This document shows, piece after piece, positions 17,941 to 27,860 of a stretch of 64,000 nucleotides of DNA. The stretch's first letter is position 1; each line of letters starts with the position of its first letter. The position numbers and the translations under genes are program-made. Location of the stretch: the NCBI RefSeq assembly GCF_018408855.1, contig NZ_AP024322.1, forward strand, positions 3,005,136-3,069,135, read 5' to 3'. The stretch comes from Caballeronia sp. NK8. Lineage in GTDB: Bacteria; Pseudomonadota; Gammaproteobacteria; Burkholderiales; Burkholderiaceae. The notes below the pieces were generated by a model that saw only the letters and a list, made by a program, of their open reading frames with translations, made no database searches and was not told where the DNA came from.

Positions 17941-18627
17941 TCATTCAATGTCACTCAGTCCGTTCCACTCGAGCGCACGGTTGCGCCAGTGGCTCTCGAT
18001 ATGCTGTATGAAGTCTGCGCGAACCAGCTTGGCCCGAGTACGGAGCCAGGCGTCATCCTCACAACGAATCACTACCCCTTCAAGCGGACCCGTTGAAAAC
18101 GCGCTCCTGCTTTCCTGCATCATTTTCTTTAGGCATCCTAGTGACAATTTTCCTCGCTCCAATGTCGGCACTGTGGGTATGCCTAGGTCGGTTGCCCACT
18201 GGTTGCGCCTCACTGTTGACCAGAAGCGCCGTTCATTGCGGTCGTAAATATCAAAGAGCAGCCACCAATCCGGTAGCCGGTCGTAGCTGAGTGAATGCCG
18301 TGCTGCACACCATTCGCCGAAGGCAATGAGCTCTGAACCCAATGCTTCGACGAACGCTTCCTCATGCGCAGGCATCCAAGACCGCAAACGGCTGAACTGG
18401 CCTGCGTATGGCGCCGCCAAGTAGTGTCCGCGGTTCTGAGCAAGAAGATTTCCCTCAGCTGAGACCGAGAATCCTACGTTGGCACCGTCAACTTTCTCTT
18501 CGACGACCACGTCCGACGCCAACAGCTCGCGCGCCTCAGCAGTCGTGAGAACCTTGTCGTCTCTCGGCTCCCCGCGACCAAGCCAAGTCAGATGCGGAGT
18601 GTGTGGGAAGCGGAACAGTCCGTTCAC
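17941..18627 (-). CDS. ATP-dependent RNA ligase family protein
   Basis: 228 residues of the nucleotidyltransferase fold. Motif I is EEKVDGAN with Lys 45 as the likely adenylated residue. GEWCAARHSL (about 108-117), LLFDIYD (motif III/IIIa, about 122-128), EGVVIR (motif IV, about 182-187) and AKLVRADF (motif V) are all present. This matches PF09414-type RNA ligases that seal nicked or broken RNA. The protein is short and lacks a separate large C-terminal domain. Its ATG overlaps the PIN gene stop by 4 bases, so the two are made together. A role in repairing RNA cut by the neighbouring PIN protein is an inference. Confidence 0.85.
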   Translation of the reverse strand: MNGLFRFPHTPHLTWLGRGEPRDDKVLTTAEARELLASDVVVEEKVDGANVGFSVSAEGNLLAQNRGHYLAAPYAGQFSRLRSWMPAHEEAFVEALGSELIAFGEWCAARHSLSYDRLPDWWLLFDIYDRNERRFWSTVRRNQWATDLGIPTVPTLERGKLSLGCLKKMMQESRSAFSTGPLEGVVIRCEDDAWLRTRAKLVRADFIQHIESHWRNRALEWNGLSDIE

Positions 18628-19163
18628 GGTCGCTTAGCCTTCTTTTGGTTCCACTTCTCGCGCAACCAATCTTCAAGGAGATGTTCCGTTTCCACCCCCA
18701 CCGCCTTCAAGGCGTCGGCACAGTCTAGCCAATCGGTATCGCAGGCATTGGCGAGCTTGCACGGGCGAACATCTTCACTCACAGCCATGGCAGACGCGAC
18801 CATCTTACGGTCCGCCAGGTCAGTCACCGCCGCACTCAAGGCGGGTGGAAGCACGGCGTGGCCGTGCTCATCGACTTCGATACCGACCCAAACCACTTCA
18901 TTCTTATCGTACTTGTGCATGATTGCAAGCCAGCCATAATCCTGCTCGGTCAGCTTGTTCTGGTACTCACGACAGATATGCCAATCATAATCCAGCACGA
19001 CATGGCGCCCCGGGTCACCCTCGAACGCCTCCATCCAGCTTAGCACTTGGTGTCGTAGCTGTCCCTCCTTGACGGGGGTTTCGTCTTCTGGAAAAGGTGA
19101 TGTGGCATGCGCAGCGCTGGCCACTATCAGAACGTTGGTATCGACCACGCGACTTTCAGGCAT
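18624..19163 (-). CDS. PIN-like nuclease domain protein
   Basis: 179 residues. The N terminus VVDTNVLIVASAA (Asp 8) is the first acidic motif of PIN ribonucleases. Further acidic residues occur in LDYDWHICREYQNKL and in DLADRKMVASAMA, the positions where PIN proteins have Glu and Asp. The C-terminal part ends in a basic tail. Unlike VapC toxins (about 130 residues) it has no antitoxin next to it and is embedded in an operon. It overlaps the ATPase gene by 8 bases and the ligase gene by 4. RNA cleavage is a family-based expectation. Confidence 0.78.
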   Translation of the reverse strand: MPESRVVDTNVLIVASAAHATSPFPEDETPVKEGQLRHQVLSWMEAFEGDPGRHVVLDYDWHICREYQNKLTEQDYGWLAIMHKYDKNEVVWVGIEVDEHGHAVLPPALSAAVTDLADRKMVASAMAVSEDVRPCKLANACDTDWLDCADALKAVGVETEHLLEDWLREKWNQKKAKRP

Positions 19164-20487
19164 TGCTCGCGCCCCTCCTCATGCGCTCCGCGCGTGCTTT
19201 GGCCTGCTCTCTTGCCTCGCCAGCCGAATCCCCGAAAAAATGTTCTGGCCAAGGCCTGATGGTTCCAAATGGGTCTACCTCCAGCCGCTGGAGCTTGGCC
19301 ATCTTTCCCTCTCGTTCAACGAAATACATGCGTAGGTCATTGGTTTTTACCGTTTCGCGCGCTACCAATGTCTGAACACGGCGTAGAAGTTGTTCAGAGT
19401 GGGTCTCAACGATGAACTGGACGCCTCGGTCATGACTAACCGAGGCCAGCATTTCCGCCAATTCTGCTTGCGCTACGGGGTGTAAGTGGCTCTCAGGCTC
19501 TTCCACAATCACGATGCTGCCTCGCTTGGCAAATAATGCCGCCACGACCACCGGCAACACTTGAGAAACGCCAACACCCACATCTTTCAAGTTGGACGCC
19601 TCGCCGTTGCTCACTACCAGCAATTCATAGCGCGCAGACCGGCCTAGCTGGCGCACCTGCAGGTCGTCCGCTAAGCCCATGCGGGCCAGCCATTGGACGG
19701 TGCCGTTGAACAGTTCAGCCGCGGCGGGAGAAGGCAGGCCACGTTTGGTCGCATCTTGTTTTGCCACACCGCTAGCAATCAAGGCGTCGACGGCCTGAGC
19801 ACCTTCATCACCGATAGACCCGGGCGAACGGCCATTCCAGATGTAGTCGCGTTGCGCTAAACGTCGAACCGGCCCCAGGTAGATGACGCGTGTCAGTTCA
19901 TCCAGCAACATTGGGCCTACCGACAAGATGCGGTCTGCCTCAGCACCAAGCGTTTGCACTGCTGCATCCGAGAACGAGAACGAACGTTGCGGCTTGAATG
20001 TCGGCGATTGTTTGGACCAGTACCTTGCGCTCTCCGGCAGCAACTTGTAGGCGCCATGCCGCCCCAACTGCGCCGTAAAACCCCGCCCGGCGCTGCCAAT
20101 GCGCAGATAGGCTAAATCTGCGCTACCACCACGACCTTGCACATAACGGGCTGTAAATGTGCCGGCTTCTGCGCCGGGTACCATAGGCCGCCAGCCAAAC
20201 TCAATACCAATCTGTTTGGCCTTGACCGTCTCGGTGGCAGCTCCGTGGCGACACAAAACGTCTGCAAACTGCCCGAGCACGACGGAGTCGCCGCTATCTG
20301 GATTGCCGAAGTTCAGGTCTACATTTGGGTCCGCGCTTTTTACGGTTTGACGTAAGAGCAACAGACTCTGGATGAGACTGGATTTTCCGGAGGAGTTTGT
20401 ACCGAACACCAGCGTCAGCGGTGCGAGCTGCATCTGGCCCGTGCCACGCCAAATCTTGAAATTATTGAGCGTCAGATGGGTAAGCAT
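19156..20487 (-). CDS. SMC/OLD-like AAA ATPase with DUF3696-type C terminus
   Basis: 443 residues from the ATG at 20487. The N terminus LTHLTLNNFKIWRGT with Walker A GTNSSGKS (29-36) is the opening of OLD/RecF-like ATPases. The distal half has the signature region LKDVGVGVSQVLP, Walker B IVIVEEPESHLHP, the H-loop ETHSEQLL and a C-terminal GTIRPWPEHFFGD of DUF3696 type. No TOPRIM or other nuclease domain is fused. ATPases of this class act as sensors or regulators of partner nucleases in several defence systems. It starts 2 bases after the methylase stop and overlaps the PIN gene, so those are the likely partners. Confidence 0.85.
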   Translation of the reverse strand: MLTHLTLNNFKIWRGTGQMQLAPLTLVFGTNSSGKSSLIQSLLLLRQTVKSADPNVDLNFGNPDSGDSVVLGQFADVLCRHGAATETVKAKQIGIEFGWRPMVPGAEAGTFTARYVQGRGGSADLAYLRIGSAGRGFTAQLGRHGAYKLLPESARYWSKQSPTFKPQRSFSFSDAAVQTLGAEADRILSVGPMLLDELTRVIYLGPVRRLAQRDYIWNGRSPGSIGDEGAQAVDALIASGVAKQDATKRGLPSPAAAELFNGTVQWLARMGLADDLQVRQLGRSARYELLVVSNGEASNLKDVGVGVSQVLPVVVAALFAKRGSIVIVEEPESHLHPVAQAELAEMLASVSHDRGVQFIVETHSEQLLRRVQTLVARETVKTNDLRMYFVEREGKMAKLQRLEVDPFGTIRPWPEHFFGDSAGEAREQAKARAERMRRGASNA

Positions 20488-20488
20488 G

Positions 20489-23400
20489 TCAGTGAACCCA
20501 TTCGTGTTCAAGACTATCCCACGCCGATAGCACAAGGCGTCGCGTGCGGTACTCCCCGAACTCCTTCGTCTCGCTGTTCTTCAGCACGCGGAATGTTTCG
20601 CTGGGATAGTCAGCTCCGGTCACATCTGAGGGGTCGAGGATGTAACGCAGTTCGTCCCGATTGAGGCCATAAAGGCGGGCGTAATAGGCATCGAGTTCGG
20701 CGCGCAGCTGTGCGCGGCGCGAGGGGTCCCAGGAAAAAGGTCGGCCGCGCTCGAGCACTGGGCGCGCGTCGTAGGCGGCGAGGTCATTGCCCCAAGCTTG
20801 CATGTCGTGCGCGGTGTAAGTTAGTTCGAGAACGCGAGGAACGATGAACTCCAAGGTCTTTGGTGTATAACGGTCGGGGGGAAGAACGGGGAGCTGCTTG
20901 AGGTAGCCATAGGTCAGGTGTGTGCCCCCCACCTTTTGCCGTGCCACATAATCGAAGACGATTGACTGCCAGTTTGCAAGCATGGCAGCTTGCAGGGGCG
21001 CAGACGTCCCGCTGAAATATAGCGGCATTGTGTGTCCAACTGCTACACGAGGCATAACTGTCCCTATGACCGTGCGGACCTTCTCGACACCCGTGATGTC
21101 TCGCCACCCCATCAACCACTGTGGACTGCGCCGTTCCATCCACTCGTTGAGCAGGTCGAGCAGCGCATGCGCCAGGCTTTGAGCCTGCAGCGCTGCGGCA
21201 AGGGCGTTAAGTTCGGCGTCGTCCAATCTTGCATCGACGGTCTGTGCGGCCCATTTAGGAAACTCAGCGAGTGCCTTCTTTGTCGTCAGGCCAGTACCCT
21301 GCAACAGTTCGTAGAGGCGAGGGAAGCGCGTGCGCAACGCGTCTTCCGTCGGCGCAATGTGCGGCAGGGCATGTTGTTGCGTCCAGCCGCCCCCTGATGC
21401 CTGGGGGCCGGCGGCGCGGATGAAGAGTTCGCCGGCCACCCAAGTCGCCAACGCCGACAGCAAGTCGGCTAATGCTTCATCAGCCCGCGCGGAGACTACG
21501 TCGCCACCAGTCGCATGCAGCGCGAGCCAGTCTCTAGCCACACGCATGGGCACGCGCGCGATGCGGGCTAGGACCTCGGATTCAGGCACCCAATAGCGCG
21601 GGCGCACAGAATAGGCAGGGTTGGCCTTTTGCACGGAACTTACCTCTGCCGTATCGAGCCCGCCTGGCTTTTCGGGCGCGTCCACATAGGTGGCCCAGCG
21701 ATGGTCGAACTGGTGAATCATCTTGGCCTCGTACAGCGGCAAGCAGTGCGGCGCGTCGGGCGACTCTGTCTCACCGTCTGGCCGGTCGAGGAACAGGCCA
21801 CTGTCGGCTGACATGTGCAGCATCGCCTGAAAGCGGATACCCCAAGGATTAGCTTCGGCTTCTAGTAGTTTTCCTTCGTTGTTAAATTGTGACTCGCGGA
21901 TGAGCACCGGTGCGGCGCGATAGAGCTTTTTGGTCAGCTCGGCATCGCGCTCGCTCCGGAACACCGGACATGTGCGGGTGTTTGGGTTGATGAGCTCGAA
22001 CTCTTCGGGCGTAAGCCGAAACTGACGGCGAGTGTCATGAATCTGCTGAGGTTGGCGAGCAAAAAACACCAAGCTAGCCGGCTCGTCAGACGGGCTCCCG
22101 CCCAAAGTGAGCAGCGCGAAACGGAATGCGTGATGTACCGAAGGAAATACGAACTCCTCGTTCTCGAGGCACAGCAGGCTTCGCAGGAAACCACCTACTG
22201 CAAGCCGCTCGAAATAGCCTTTTGTTGAGTCGTCGGTTGCAATGCCGGTGGGGACGATGAACCCTGCTCGCCCCATTGGGGCCGTTGTCTGCAAGAATGT
22301 CTCGGCAAACAAAGCATAGGTGTTTACGTCGCCAGTGCCGGTTAGGGGGTACCTTCCACCTTCGTGTGCGTAAAGGCTGGCTGCCTCCGCCCCTCGACGG
22401 GCCGCAATAAAGGCCTCGTAAAGCACCATCTCTGCTTTGTTCGGCGGTGTCAGCCCCTCTGCTCGTTCAAGGTCTGGATTCAGGTTGTGTAGCAGTACCC
22501 CCTCACGCAACCATTCAATGCGCTTGCTACGCTCGGCTTTGTTCCTTGCCATAGCCACTAGCGGACTGCGGCTGGCAAAGAACTCTTCTTCTTGTAGCTT
22601 GATGCGTTCCCACGGAGGATTGCCTAACATGACCGAAAATCCACCGTTAGCCGCGACTTGGGGGAACGCCAGCCACCAGTGAAATACGCCGTGCATGCGA
22701 CACAGATACTGCGCTGCTTCCTCCACGTCAGCTTTAGGCGGTTGGCCGCTGAGCACTCCCCACAAATACCCTGATAAAGGGACCAGCTCACCCGCGTTCG
22801 CGAGTTTGGGTGCGAGAAAAGCGGCTACATAGGTGTCCGCCAAGCGCGCCAAGGTCGAGCGCTTAGCACCTGCCTGCGCGTCACGCCATGCGGCTCGTTT
22901 GGCGGAGATTTTCTCCGGTGTGTCGTCCGGCAACGTTTCCACTTCTACCGCTCTGACTGCGAGCCCTGCTTGAGTGAATAAATCGCCCGAAGCGATGGTC
23001 TTCCAGCTCTTGAGGTCGGCTTTATTCTGCTTCTTCAAAGCGGAAGCTACGGCCTTATCGTCGCCGGAGAGGGCGGTGTAGGCGTCGTCCGGGATACCGT
23101 GCTCTAGCACCTTGGGGTCCAGGACGCCCAGCAATGCATCGCCGACCTGCAGGTGATGGTCCACAAAGGACAGCGGGCGGTCAGCAGAGTAGGCCTCGAG
23201 CCATAGCGCTGTCTTGGCTAATTGAATAGCCATCGGGTTTTTGTCCACGCCAAAGATGCAGTGACTGACTACGTCGCGCAGAGCATGACGGAAGTCCGCG
23301 GGCGTAGGGGCACCGCCCTCTCGCTCAATGGCTGCACGATGAATGGCCACTTCATCAGCCAAGCGTCGTGCCGCGGAAAGCAGGAAGTGGCCGCTACCGC

Positions 23401-25006
23401 ATGCGGGGTCGCAAATGGTCAGACCTAGTAGAGCCTCGACAGGGCGCCTAGGGTTCGCACGAACTGTGTCCTCAATGACTGGCTCAAGGGCCGTCTTGAT
23501 AAGTTCCTGAACTAGGCTGTCTGGCGTGTAGTAGCTGCCGGTCAACTTACGGGTGTTGCCTTTGGTACTGCCTTCGGTGTCTTCATCTCCAACAAAAGCC
23601 AGACGGGCCATTGCTGGTTGGGAAAGCATCTGCAGGTCAGGCACCAGTTCCAGCAAGCTTTCGTACACGCTACCCAGCTCTTCTGGACCCATGTCTCGGT
23701 AGTTGACACGGGTCAAGCCGCCGTCTGCCTTGAACCATCCCAATTGGAAAACCGCCGCCAGCAGCCAGCGGTTTTCCAGCTGCGCATCATCGAGCCACGC
23801 GCACTGGTCCTCATCGAAAAGCCCTCCAAGGGCAGGCAACCCAAGATGTGGCTCACCTGTCGTCAATGCGCCGAACGTGATTGTGAGCGCTTGCCAGAGG
23901 TCCGAGTGCCGGTCGTGCTGGCTACGCCGTGCGGCTCGCTCCCGCAGCCAAGTCATCGAATAGCCGGACAGGTAACGCTGCTGGACCTCGGGTGAGGCAT
24001 TAGGCGTGAAGATAAGGCGGTGCCCGTTGCCCTTGTCGATTCGGTCTTCGACAGTCGACAGGAAAATGAGCCGGTAGACAAGTCGCAGCAGCTCCTCAAA
24101 GAAGGCTTGGCGGCTCAACGCGCCATCTTCGCTATCCAGGCGCTGCAACGCTGCCCGTAGCTCGACATTGGCGGGGTGCGAGAGAAAGCCCGTGCCCAGC
24201 GCTCGCAGGGCATCGGCTACCTGATACCGCAGGTTCTTCTGGACCGTAACTCCCGCTTCCTGCCCGGCGGCTCTCCAGCGCTCCCATACGCAGTTGGTGG
24301 GCTCACCAGTAGGGCTGCCAAATCGGCTGGCGTGAGCGAGCAGCCAAAGCGCGGTGAAATCGGGGAAGAGCTCTTCTGTAAAGAGCGCGTCCAAGTCCAC
24401 TTCGACGTAAGCTGGGCGAGTCAGGCTGGGATTGTCGCGCAGGATACGTAGCGTCAATCCGTTCGTGACAATGGCCCACAGGGCGGCATCGGAAGCGTTG
24501 AGCGCCTCTTGGGCCAGCATGTGGGGGCTGCGTCGACGGACCTTGCCCGTGTCGGGGTTGGTCTCCCCGAATCGCTCTGCAGGCGCGTCTAACGACTGGT
24601 CGTGTCCTGCAAACACGAGAGGCACGTGCCCACCCTCGGCGACATACCCAATCGCATAGCTGTGGCCGCCGCTCTCGATTGGTGCGCATCGGGTGATGTC
24701 TGAGAAGTGCAGCACGTCCCGCATCAAGGGCACCAAAAACTCTCGCACGGTGACTTCGTATGCGTTGACATCGCTACGCTTGCGTAGCGCCTGGAAATCT
24801 GTCCAAAGGGTAAGGGCAATCTTGAAGTCGCGACCAACCTCGTCGCGAAGCTTTAATCCTTTGGGGATTCGGTACTGCGTCTCGGTCTGCTCGGTCGACT
24901 CTGGGTCTACCAACGTGGTCAAGTGTGCGAGTTCATCTGCTGGGATAAGCCCGCCCTCGATACGAATGGCGCTGTATGCCAAGGTGGTAATTTTCTTGCG
25001 TGCCAT
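20489..25006 (-). CDS. Large N6-adenine DNA methyltransferase of defence operon (DrmMI/PglX-like)
   Basis: 1505 residues from the ATG at 25006, where MARKKITT begins; upstream residues are out-of-frame reading of the helicase end. The N-terminal 450 residues are an uncharacterised region. The MTase core has TGSYYTPDSLVQELI (about 489), motif I DPACGSGHF (533-541), GVDKNPMAIQLAKTALW (586) and motif IV NPPW (796-799), marking an adenine-N6 methylase. The C-terminal 600 residues probably hold target recognition. It starts 5 bases after the SNF2 helicase stop. In DISARM-like systems such an enzyme marks host DNA as self. Whether it also cuts is unknown; I see no obvious nuclease motif. Confidence 0.88.
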   Translation of the reverse strand: MARKKITTLAYSAIRIEGGLIPADELAHLTTLVDPESTEQTETQYRIPKGLKLRDEVGRDFKIALTLWTDFQALRKRSDVNAYEVTVREFLVPLMRDVLHFSDITRCAPIESGGHSYAIGYVAEGGHVPLVFAGHDQSLDAPAERFGETNPDTGKVRRRSPHMLAQEALNASDAALWAIVTNGLTLRILRDNPSLTRPAYVEVDLDALFTEELFPDFTALWLLAHASRFGSPTGEPTNCVWERWRAAGQEAGVTVQKNLRYQVADALRALGTGFLSHPANVELRAALQRLDSEDGALSRQAFFEELLRLVYRLIFLSTVEDRIDKGNGHRLIFTPNASPEVQQRYLSGYSMTWLRERAARRSQHDRHSDLWQALTITFGALTTGEPHLGLPALGGLFDEDQCAWLDDAQLENRWLLAAVFQLGWFKADGGLTRVNYRDMGPEELGSVYESLLELVPDLQMLSQPAMARLAFVGDEDTEGSTKGNTRKLTGSYYTPDSLVQELIKTALEPVIEDTVRANPRRPVEALLGLTICDPACGSGHFLLSAARRLADEVAIHRAAIEREGGAPTPADFRHALRDVVSHCIFGVDKNPMAIQLAKTALWLEAYSADRPLSFVDHHLQVGDALLGVLDPKVLEHGIPDDAYTALSGDDKAVASALKKQNKADLKSWKTIASGDLFTQAGLAVRAVEVETLPDDTPEKISAKRAAWRDAQAGAKRSTLARLADTYVAAFLAPKLANAGELVPLSGYLWGVLSGQPPKADVEEAAQYLCRMHGVFHWWLAFPQVAANGGFSVMLGNPPWERIKLQEEEFFASRSPLVAMARNKAERSKRIEWLREGVLLHNLNPDLERAEGLTPPNKAEMVLYEAFIAARRGAEAASLYAHEGGRYPLTGTGDVNTYALFAETFLQTTAPMGRAGFIVPTGIATDDSTKGYFERLAVGGFLRSLLCLENEEFVFPSVHHAFRFALLTLGGSPSDEPASLVFFARQPQQIHDTRRQFRLTPEEFELINPNTRTCPVFRSERDAELTKKLYRAAPVLIRESQFNNEGKLLEAEANPWGIRFQAMLHMSADSGLFLDRPDGETESPDAPHCLPLYEAKMIHQFDHRWATYVDAPEKPGGLDTAEVSSVQKANPAYSVRPRYWVPESEVLARIARVPMRVARDWLALHATGGDVVSARADEALADLLSALATWVAGELFIRAAGPQASGGGWTQQHALPHIAPTEDALRTRFPRLYELLQGTGLTTKKALAEFPKWAAQTVDARLDDAELNALAAALQAQSLAHALLDLLNEWMERRSPQWLMGWRDITGVEKVRTVIGTVMPRVAVGHTMPLYFSGTSAPLQAAMLANWQSIVFDYVARQKVGGTHLTYGYLKQLPVLPPDRYTPKTLEFIVPRVLELTYTAHDMQAWGNDLAAYDARPVLERGRPFSWDPSRRAQLRAELDAYYARLYGLNRDELRYILDPSDVTGADYPSETFRVLKNSETKEFGEYRTRRLVLSAWDSLEHEWVH

Positions 25007-25010
25007 AGTG

Positions 25011-27860
25011 TTAGAGTCCCTCGCCTGGCGCGGCAGCGCCTGGGACCAGTGTGTATATCCCCATGACATCCACAGGCAGGCTGGCGGTGACCTGATACGT
25101 TCCTTTCGCATCGGCAGCCTCGCGCACGCGACGGTGGTCTTGCAGCAGTTCCTGAGCACGCGTTTTGGCTATGCCTTCCAGTTGCGGCTGCCATGAAACC
25201 AGCGCGTCCAACGCCGATTGTAGTTGGCGGTCACGCAGCACGTTCGGCATATTTCGAGTGGCTTCGGTGCCCAACAACTCACGAGCCTGGCTGGCAGAAA
25301 GTAGTTCGAAAGCGCCTGCTCCCTCCGTGGCCACTGCAACGGATTCTTCACAGAGAATGAGTCGCGTCTCACTGCCATGCGTAACGCTGAGTTGGTGACG
25401 CATGCGTAACAGCAGAACCGTGGTCTTGCGCTGAACGTTCCCAACGAACGCAGCACCTGCACGAGCGACGGCGCGGTCATCATCGGCACCGTTTGTGGCA
25501 TCTAGCGCTCGTTCGAGGAGAACATCCGCCAACACTACAACCAGCGGGTGCGTGCGGTGAATGAACAGCGCGCCCTGCGCCGCAGGTTGATGGAAATCTA
25601 TGCGTAACGTGCCTTCAATGCCCTCGACGCTGAGGCGCTCGCGAATGGGTAGTGGCAGGTGCTCGGTCATGAGCTTGAAGTGCTCATGGACGTGCTCCAG
25701 CGGTGCTCCTAACTTGGCGGCTGCACGATTGACAAATCGCGCAACGTCATCTTCGCCGCCCAATACTGCGGCCGACTTGTGCCACTCGGGAAGCACGTCT
25801 TCAGGCTTCAGGCGACGTTGCGCAAAGATGGAACGGTTCTGCTTGGCTCTGTCTTTTGCGCTCTGCCATGCCAGCTCAATCTGCTTGACGGGCTCTCCGA
25901 AGAGGTCGAGTTGTGACTGTGCATTGAAGGCTTCGCCTTTGCGCAGCAGTACAGCATTCAGCAGCGCCTGTGTTAGCTTACCTTCGTCATCGGGCATCGG
26001 TACCATGACGCCCAGTTCCTTGCGGATGCTTTCTGCCTTGCGCAAAATGACCTGGAGCACGGCACCGTCCACCGGATTATCTTCGCCGTACAACATGGTG
26101 CTGCGAACTTCACGCGCCTTCTGGCCGAAGCGGTCCACACGGCCTTCCCGCTGTTCGTGGCGTGTGGGATTCCAACTGAGGTCATAGTGGACGACCGCAG
26201 TGAAGAGATTCTGGAGATTGACACCTTCTGATAAGCAGTCCGTAGCCACAAGGATGCGGCACTCGCTCTCGCCCAATTGTTCAACGGCCGATTCGCGCTC
26301 GCCGGGCGTGAGTTCCCCAGTCACAGCTTCGACCGTAGCGGCCTTGAATTGGGCACGCAGAAAAGCAGCCAAGTAGTGCGCCGTAGCGATATAGCGGCAA
26401 AACACGACTGGCTGAAAGCCTTCTTTCAGCAGCAGTGCTAGGTGTTCCTGAAGCTTGGCCAGCTTAGGGTCGTTCTGATTGCCGGCCAGTGCATCAGCGG
26501 CAGCAATTAACTCTTGGAGCCGCTGAGAATCTTCAGTCTGTGCTCCCGGTTCAATGTCGTCGGTCGAGAGTGCATCGTCCGCCCCGTCCAACACACGGTC
26601 ACTCGCCTGAAGTTCTAGGTCTTCGAGGGACAGTGTCTCAGATTCACCATCGCCTGACTGGACGCCATGCAGCCGCGTGCGCAAAGAATTGACAGCGGCC
26701 GCAGGCGACGATGAAATGCAGCGCAGCAAGGCCAGCGCTGCCCACCAGTTCATGCGCTGTTCACGAAGCCCTTTTCCCTCAGCACGTTCGACAAGTTCAC
26801 GAGCGTAGACCAGCACGTTGTTGAACAATTGGCCCCACCCGCCTGTCAAGCGGTAGGTCACCTCAGCCGTCTTGCGGTCTGGAAACATAGAGGTGTCTTG
26901 CCATTCGGCGATGTCGGGACGCCGCCGCTGAACGAAGTGGCGCGACAGCTCTTCGCGTAAATCACTCCGCTGGGTGCTTGGCAGGTCTTTCAGTTGCGCA
27001 AACTCAGTGCGCAGCAGGCCTAGTAGATTGAAGAACGCATCCTCGTTGCCACTGTGCGGCGTCGCAGTCAGTAGCACCATGTGACGATTGGCATCTTCGG
27101 CCAAGCCCTTAAGCAACTGGTAGCGTTGTTGCCTCCCTTTGCCGCCCTGGGTGCAAGTGTGGGCTTCGTCTACGATGACGAACTCAGGACAAAAGCGTTG
27201 AAAGGCTTCCCGTCTCCGTTCGGACTTGATGTAGTCCAGACTCACTACAGTGAATGGGTGCGCGTCAAACACGGAGGTGCCGGGTGGCAGGTCACGCTCT
27301 AGCCGGTCTGCGGTGTTCGAACGTACAACCACTGCATGGATGTGAAAGCGCTCGGCTAATTCACGCTGCCATTGCTCGCACAGATGGGGCGGGCAGAGGA
27401 CAACCAGACGCTGGACCTCACCGCGGTCGAGCAACTCGCGGGCAATGAGAGCCCCCTCGATGGTCTTGCCGATACCGACGTCGTCGGCAATCAGCAGGCG
27501 CACCGTGGGCAGCTTTAAAGCCATCAACAGCGGCACCAGTTGGTACGCACGAGGCTCAACCGCGATGTTGCCGAAACTACGGAAGGGTCCCGCGCCGCTT
27601 CGCAATTTGAGCTGCAAGGCGTCGAGCAGCAACTGGCTGGCCGAGTGGTTGCGAGCTTGGCTGACCGTCGGCCAAGGGAATGTTGCCGGTCGAATCGGCT
27701 GGCGTTCTAGCGGAAGGAAGATGAGAATTTCGTCACGCTCGCCGCCGCCCAAAGGGCGTAGGTGCAACGTGGTAGCGTCGGATTCGGGCAGCACTATCCA
27801 CTCGCGGCCGCGCGCAGAAATCAGGCTTCCCGGCAAAAATTCCGGCAGAGGTGCGTTCAT
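25011..27860 (-). CDS. SNF2-family helicase (DrmD-like)
   Basis: 949 residues. RecA-like domain 1: AYQLVPLLMAL, then LIADDVGIGKTIEG (Walker A about 124-137), CPPHLCEQWQRE, VIVDEAHTC (DEAH 231-234) and LLTATPHSG (about 263-271). Domain 2: LVATDCLSEGVNLQN and motif VI QREGRVDRFGQ (570-580). The C-terminal 350 residues are of unknown function. The layout is like DrmD of class 1 DISARM and related SNF2 helicases in Hma-type loci. The ATG overlaps the stop of the larger helicase by 4 bases. Confidence 0.88.
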   Translation of the reverse strand: MNAPLPEFLPGSLISARGREWIVLPESDATTLHLRPLGGGERDEILIFLPLERQPIRPATFPWPTVSQARNHSASQLLLDALQLKLRSGAGPFRSFGNIAVEPRAYQLVPLLMALKLPTVRLLIADDVGIGKTIEGALIARELLDRGEVQRLVVLCPPHLCEQWQRELAERFHIHAVVVRSNTADRLERDLPPGTSVFDAHPFTVVSLDYIKSERRREAFQRFCPEFVIVDEAHTCTQGGKGRQQRYQLLKGLAEDANRHMVLLTATPHSGNEDAFFNLLGLLRTEFAQLKDLPSTQRSDLREELSRHFVQRRRPDIAEWQDTSMFPDRKTAEVTYRLTGGWGQLFNNVLVYARELVERAEGKGLREQRMNWWAALALLRCISSSPAAAVNSLRTRLHGVQSGDGESETLSLEDLELQASDRVLDGADDALSTDDIEPGAQTEDSQRLQELIAAADALAGNQNDPKLAKLQEHLALLLKEGFQPVVFCRYIATAHYLAAFLRAQFKAATVEAVTGELTPGERESAVEQLGESECRILVATDCLSEGVNLQNLFTAVVHYDLSWNPTRHEQREGRVDRFGQKAREVRSTMLYGEDNPVDGAVLQVILRKAESIRKELGVMVPMPDDEGKLTQALLNAVLLRKGEAFNAQSQLDLFGEPVKQIELAWQSAKDRAKQNRSIFAQRRLKPEDVLPEWHKSAAVLGGEDDVARFVNRAAAKLGAPLEHVHEHFKLMTEHLPLPIRERLSVEGIEGTLRIDFHQPAAQGALFIHRTHPLVVVLADVLLERALDATNGADDDRAVARAGAAFVGNVQRKTTVLLLRMRHQLSVTHGSETRLILCEESVAVATEGAGAFELLSASQARELLGTEATRNMPNVLRDRQLQSALDALVSWQPQLEGIAKTRAQELLQDHRRVREAADAKGTYQVTASLPVDVMGIYTLVPGAAAPGEGL

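Noticed and set aside
18624..19163. VapC-type toxin-antitoxin system
   Set aside because: There is no small antitoxin gene beside the PIN gene; it overlaps an ATPase and an RNA ligase instead, and is longer than VapC.
25007..25159. Longer methylase start at 25159
   Set aside because: The extra 51 residues overlap the end of the SNF2 helicase gene and show no protein-like pattern. The ATG at 25006 gives a clean N terminus with a 4-base gap.
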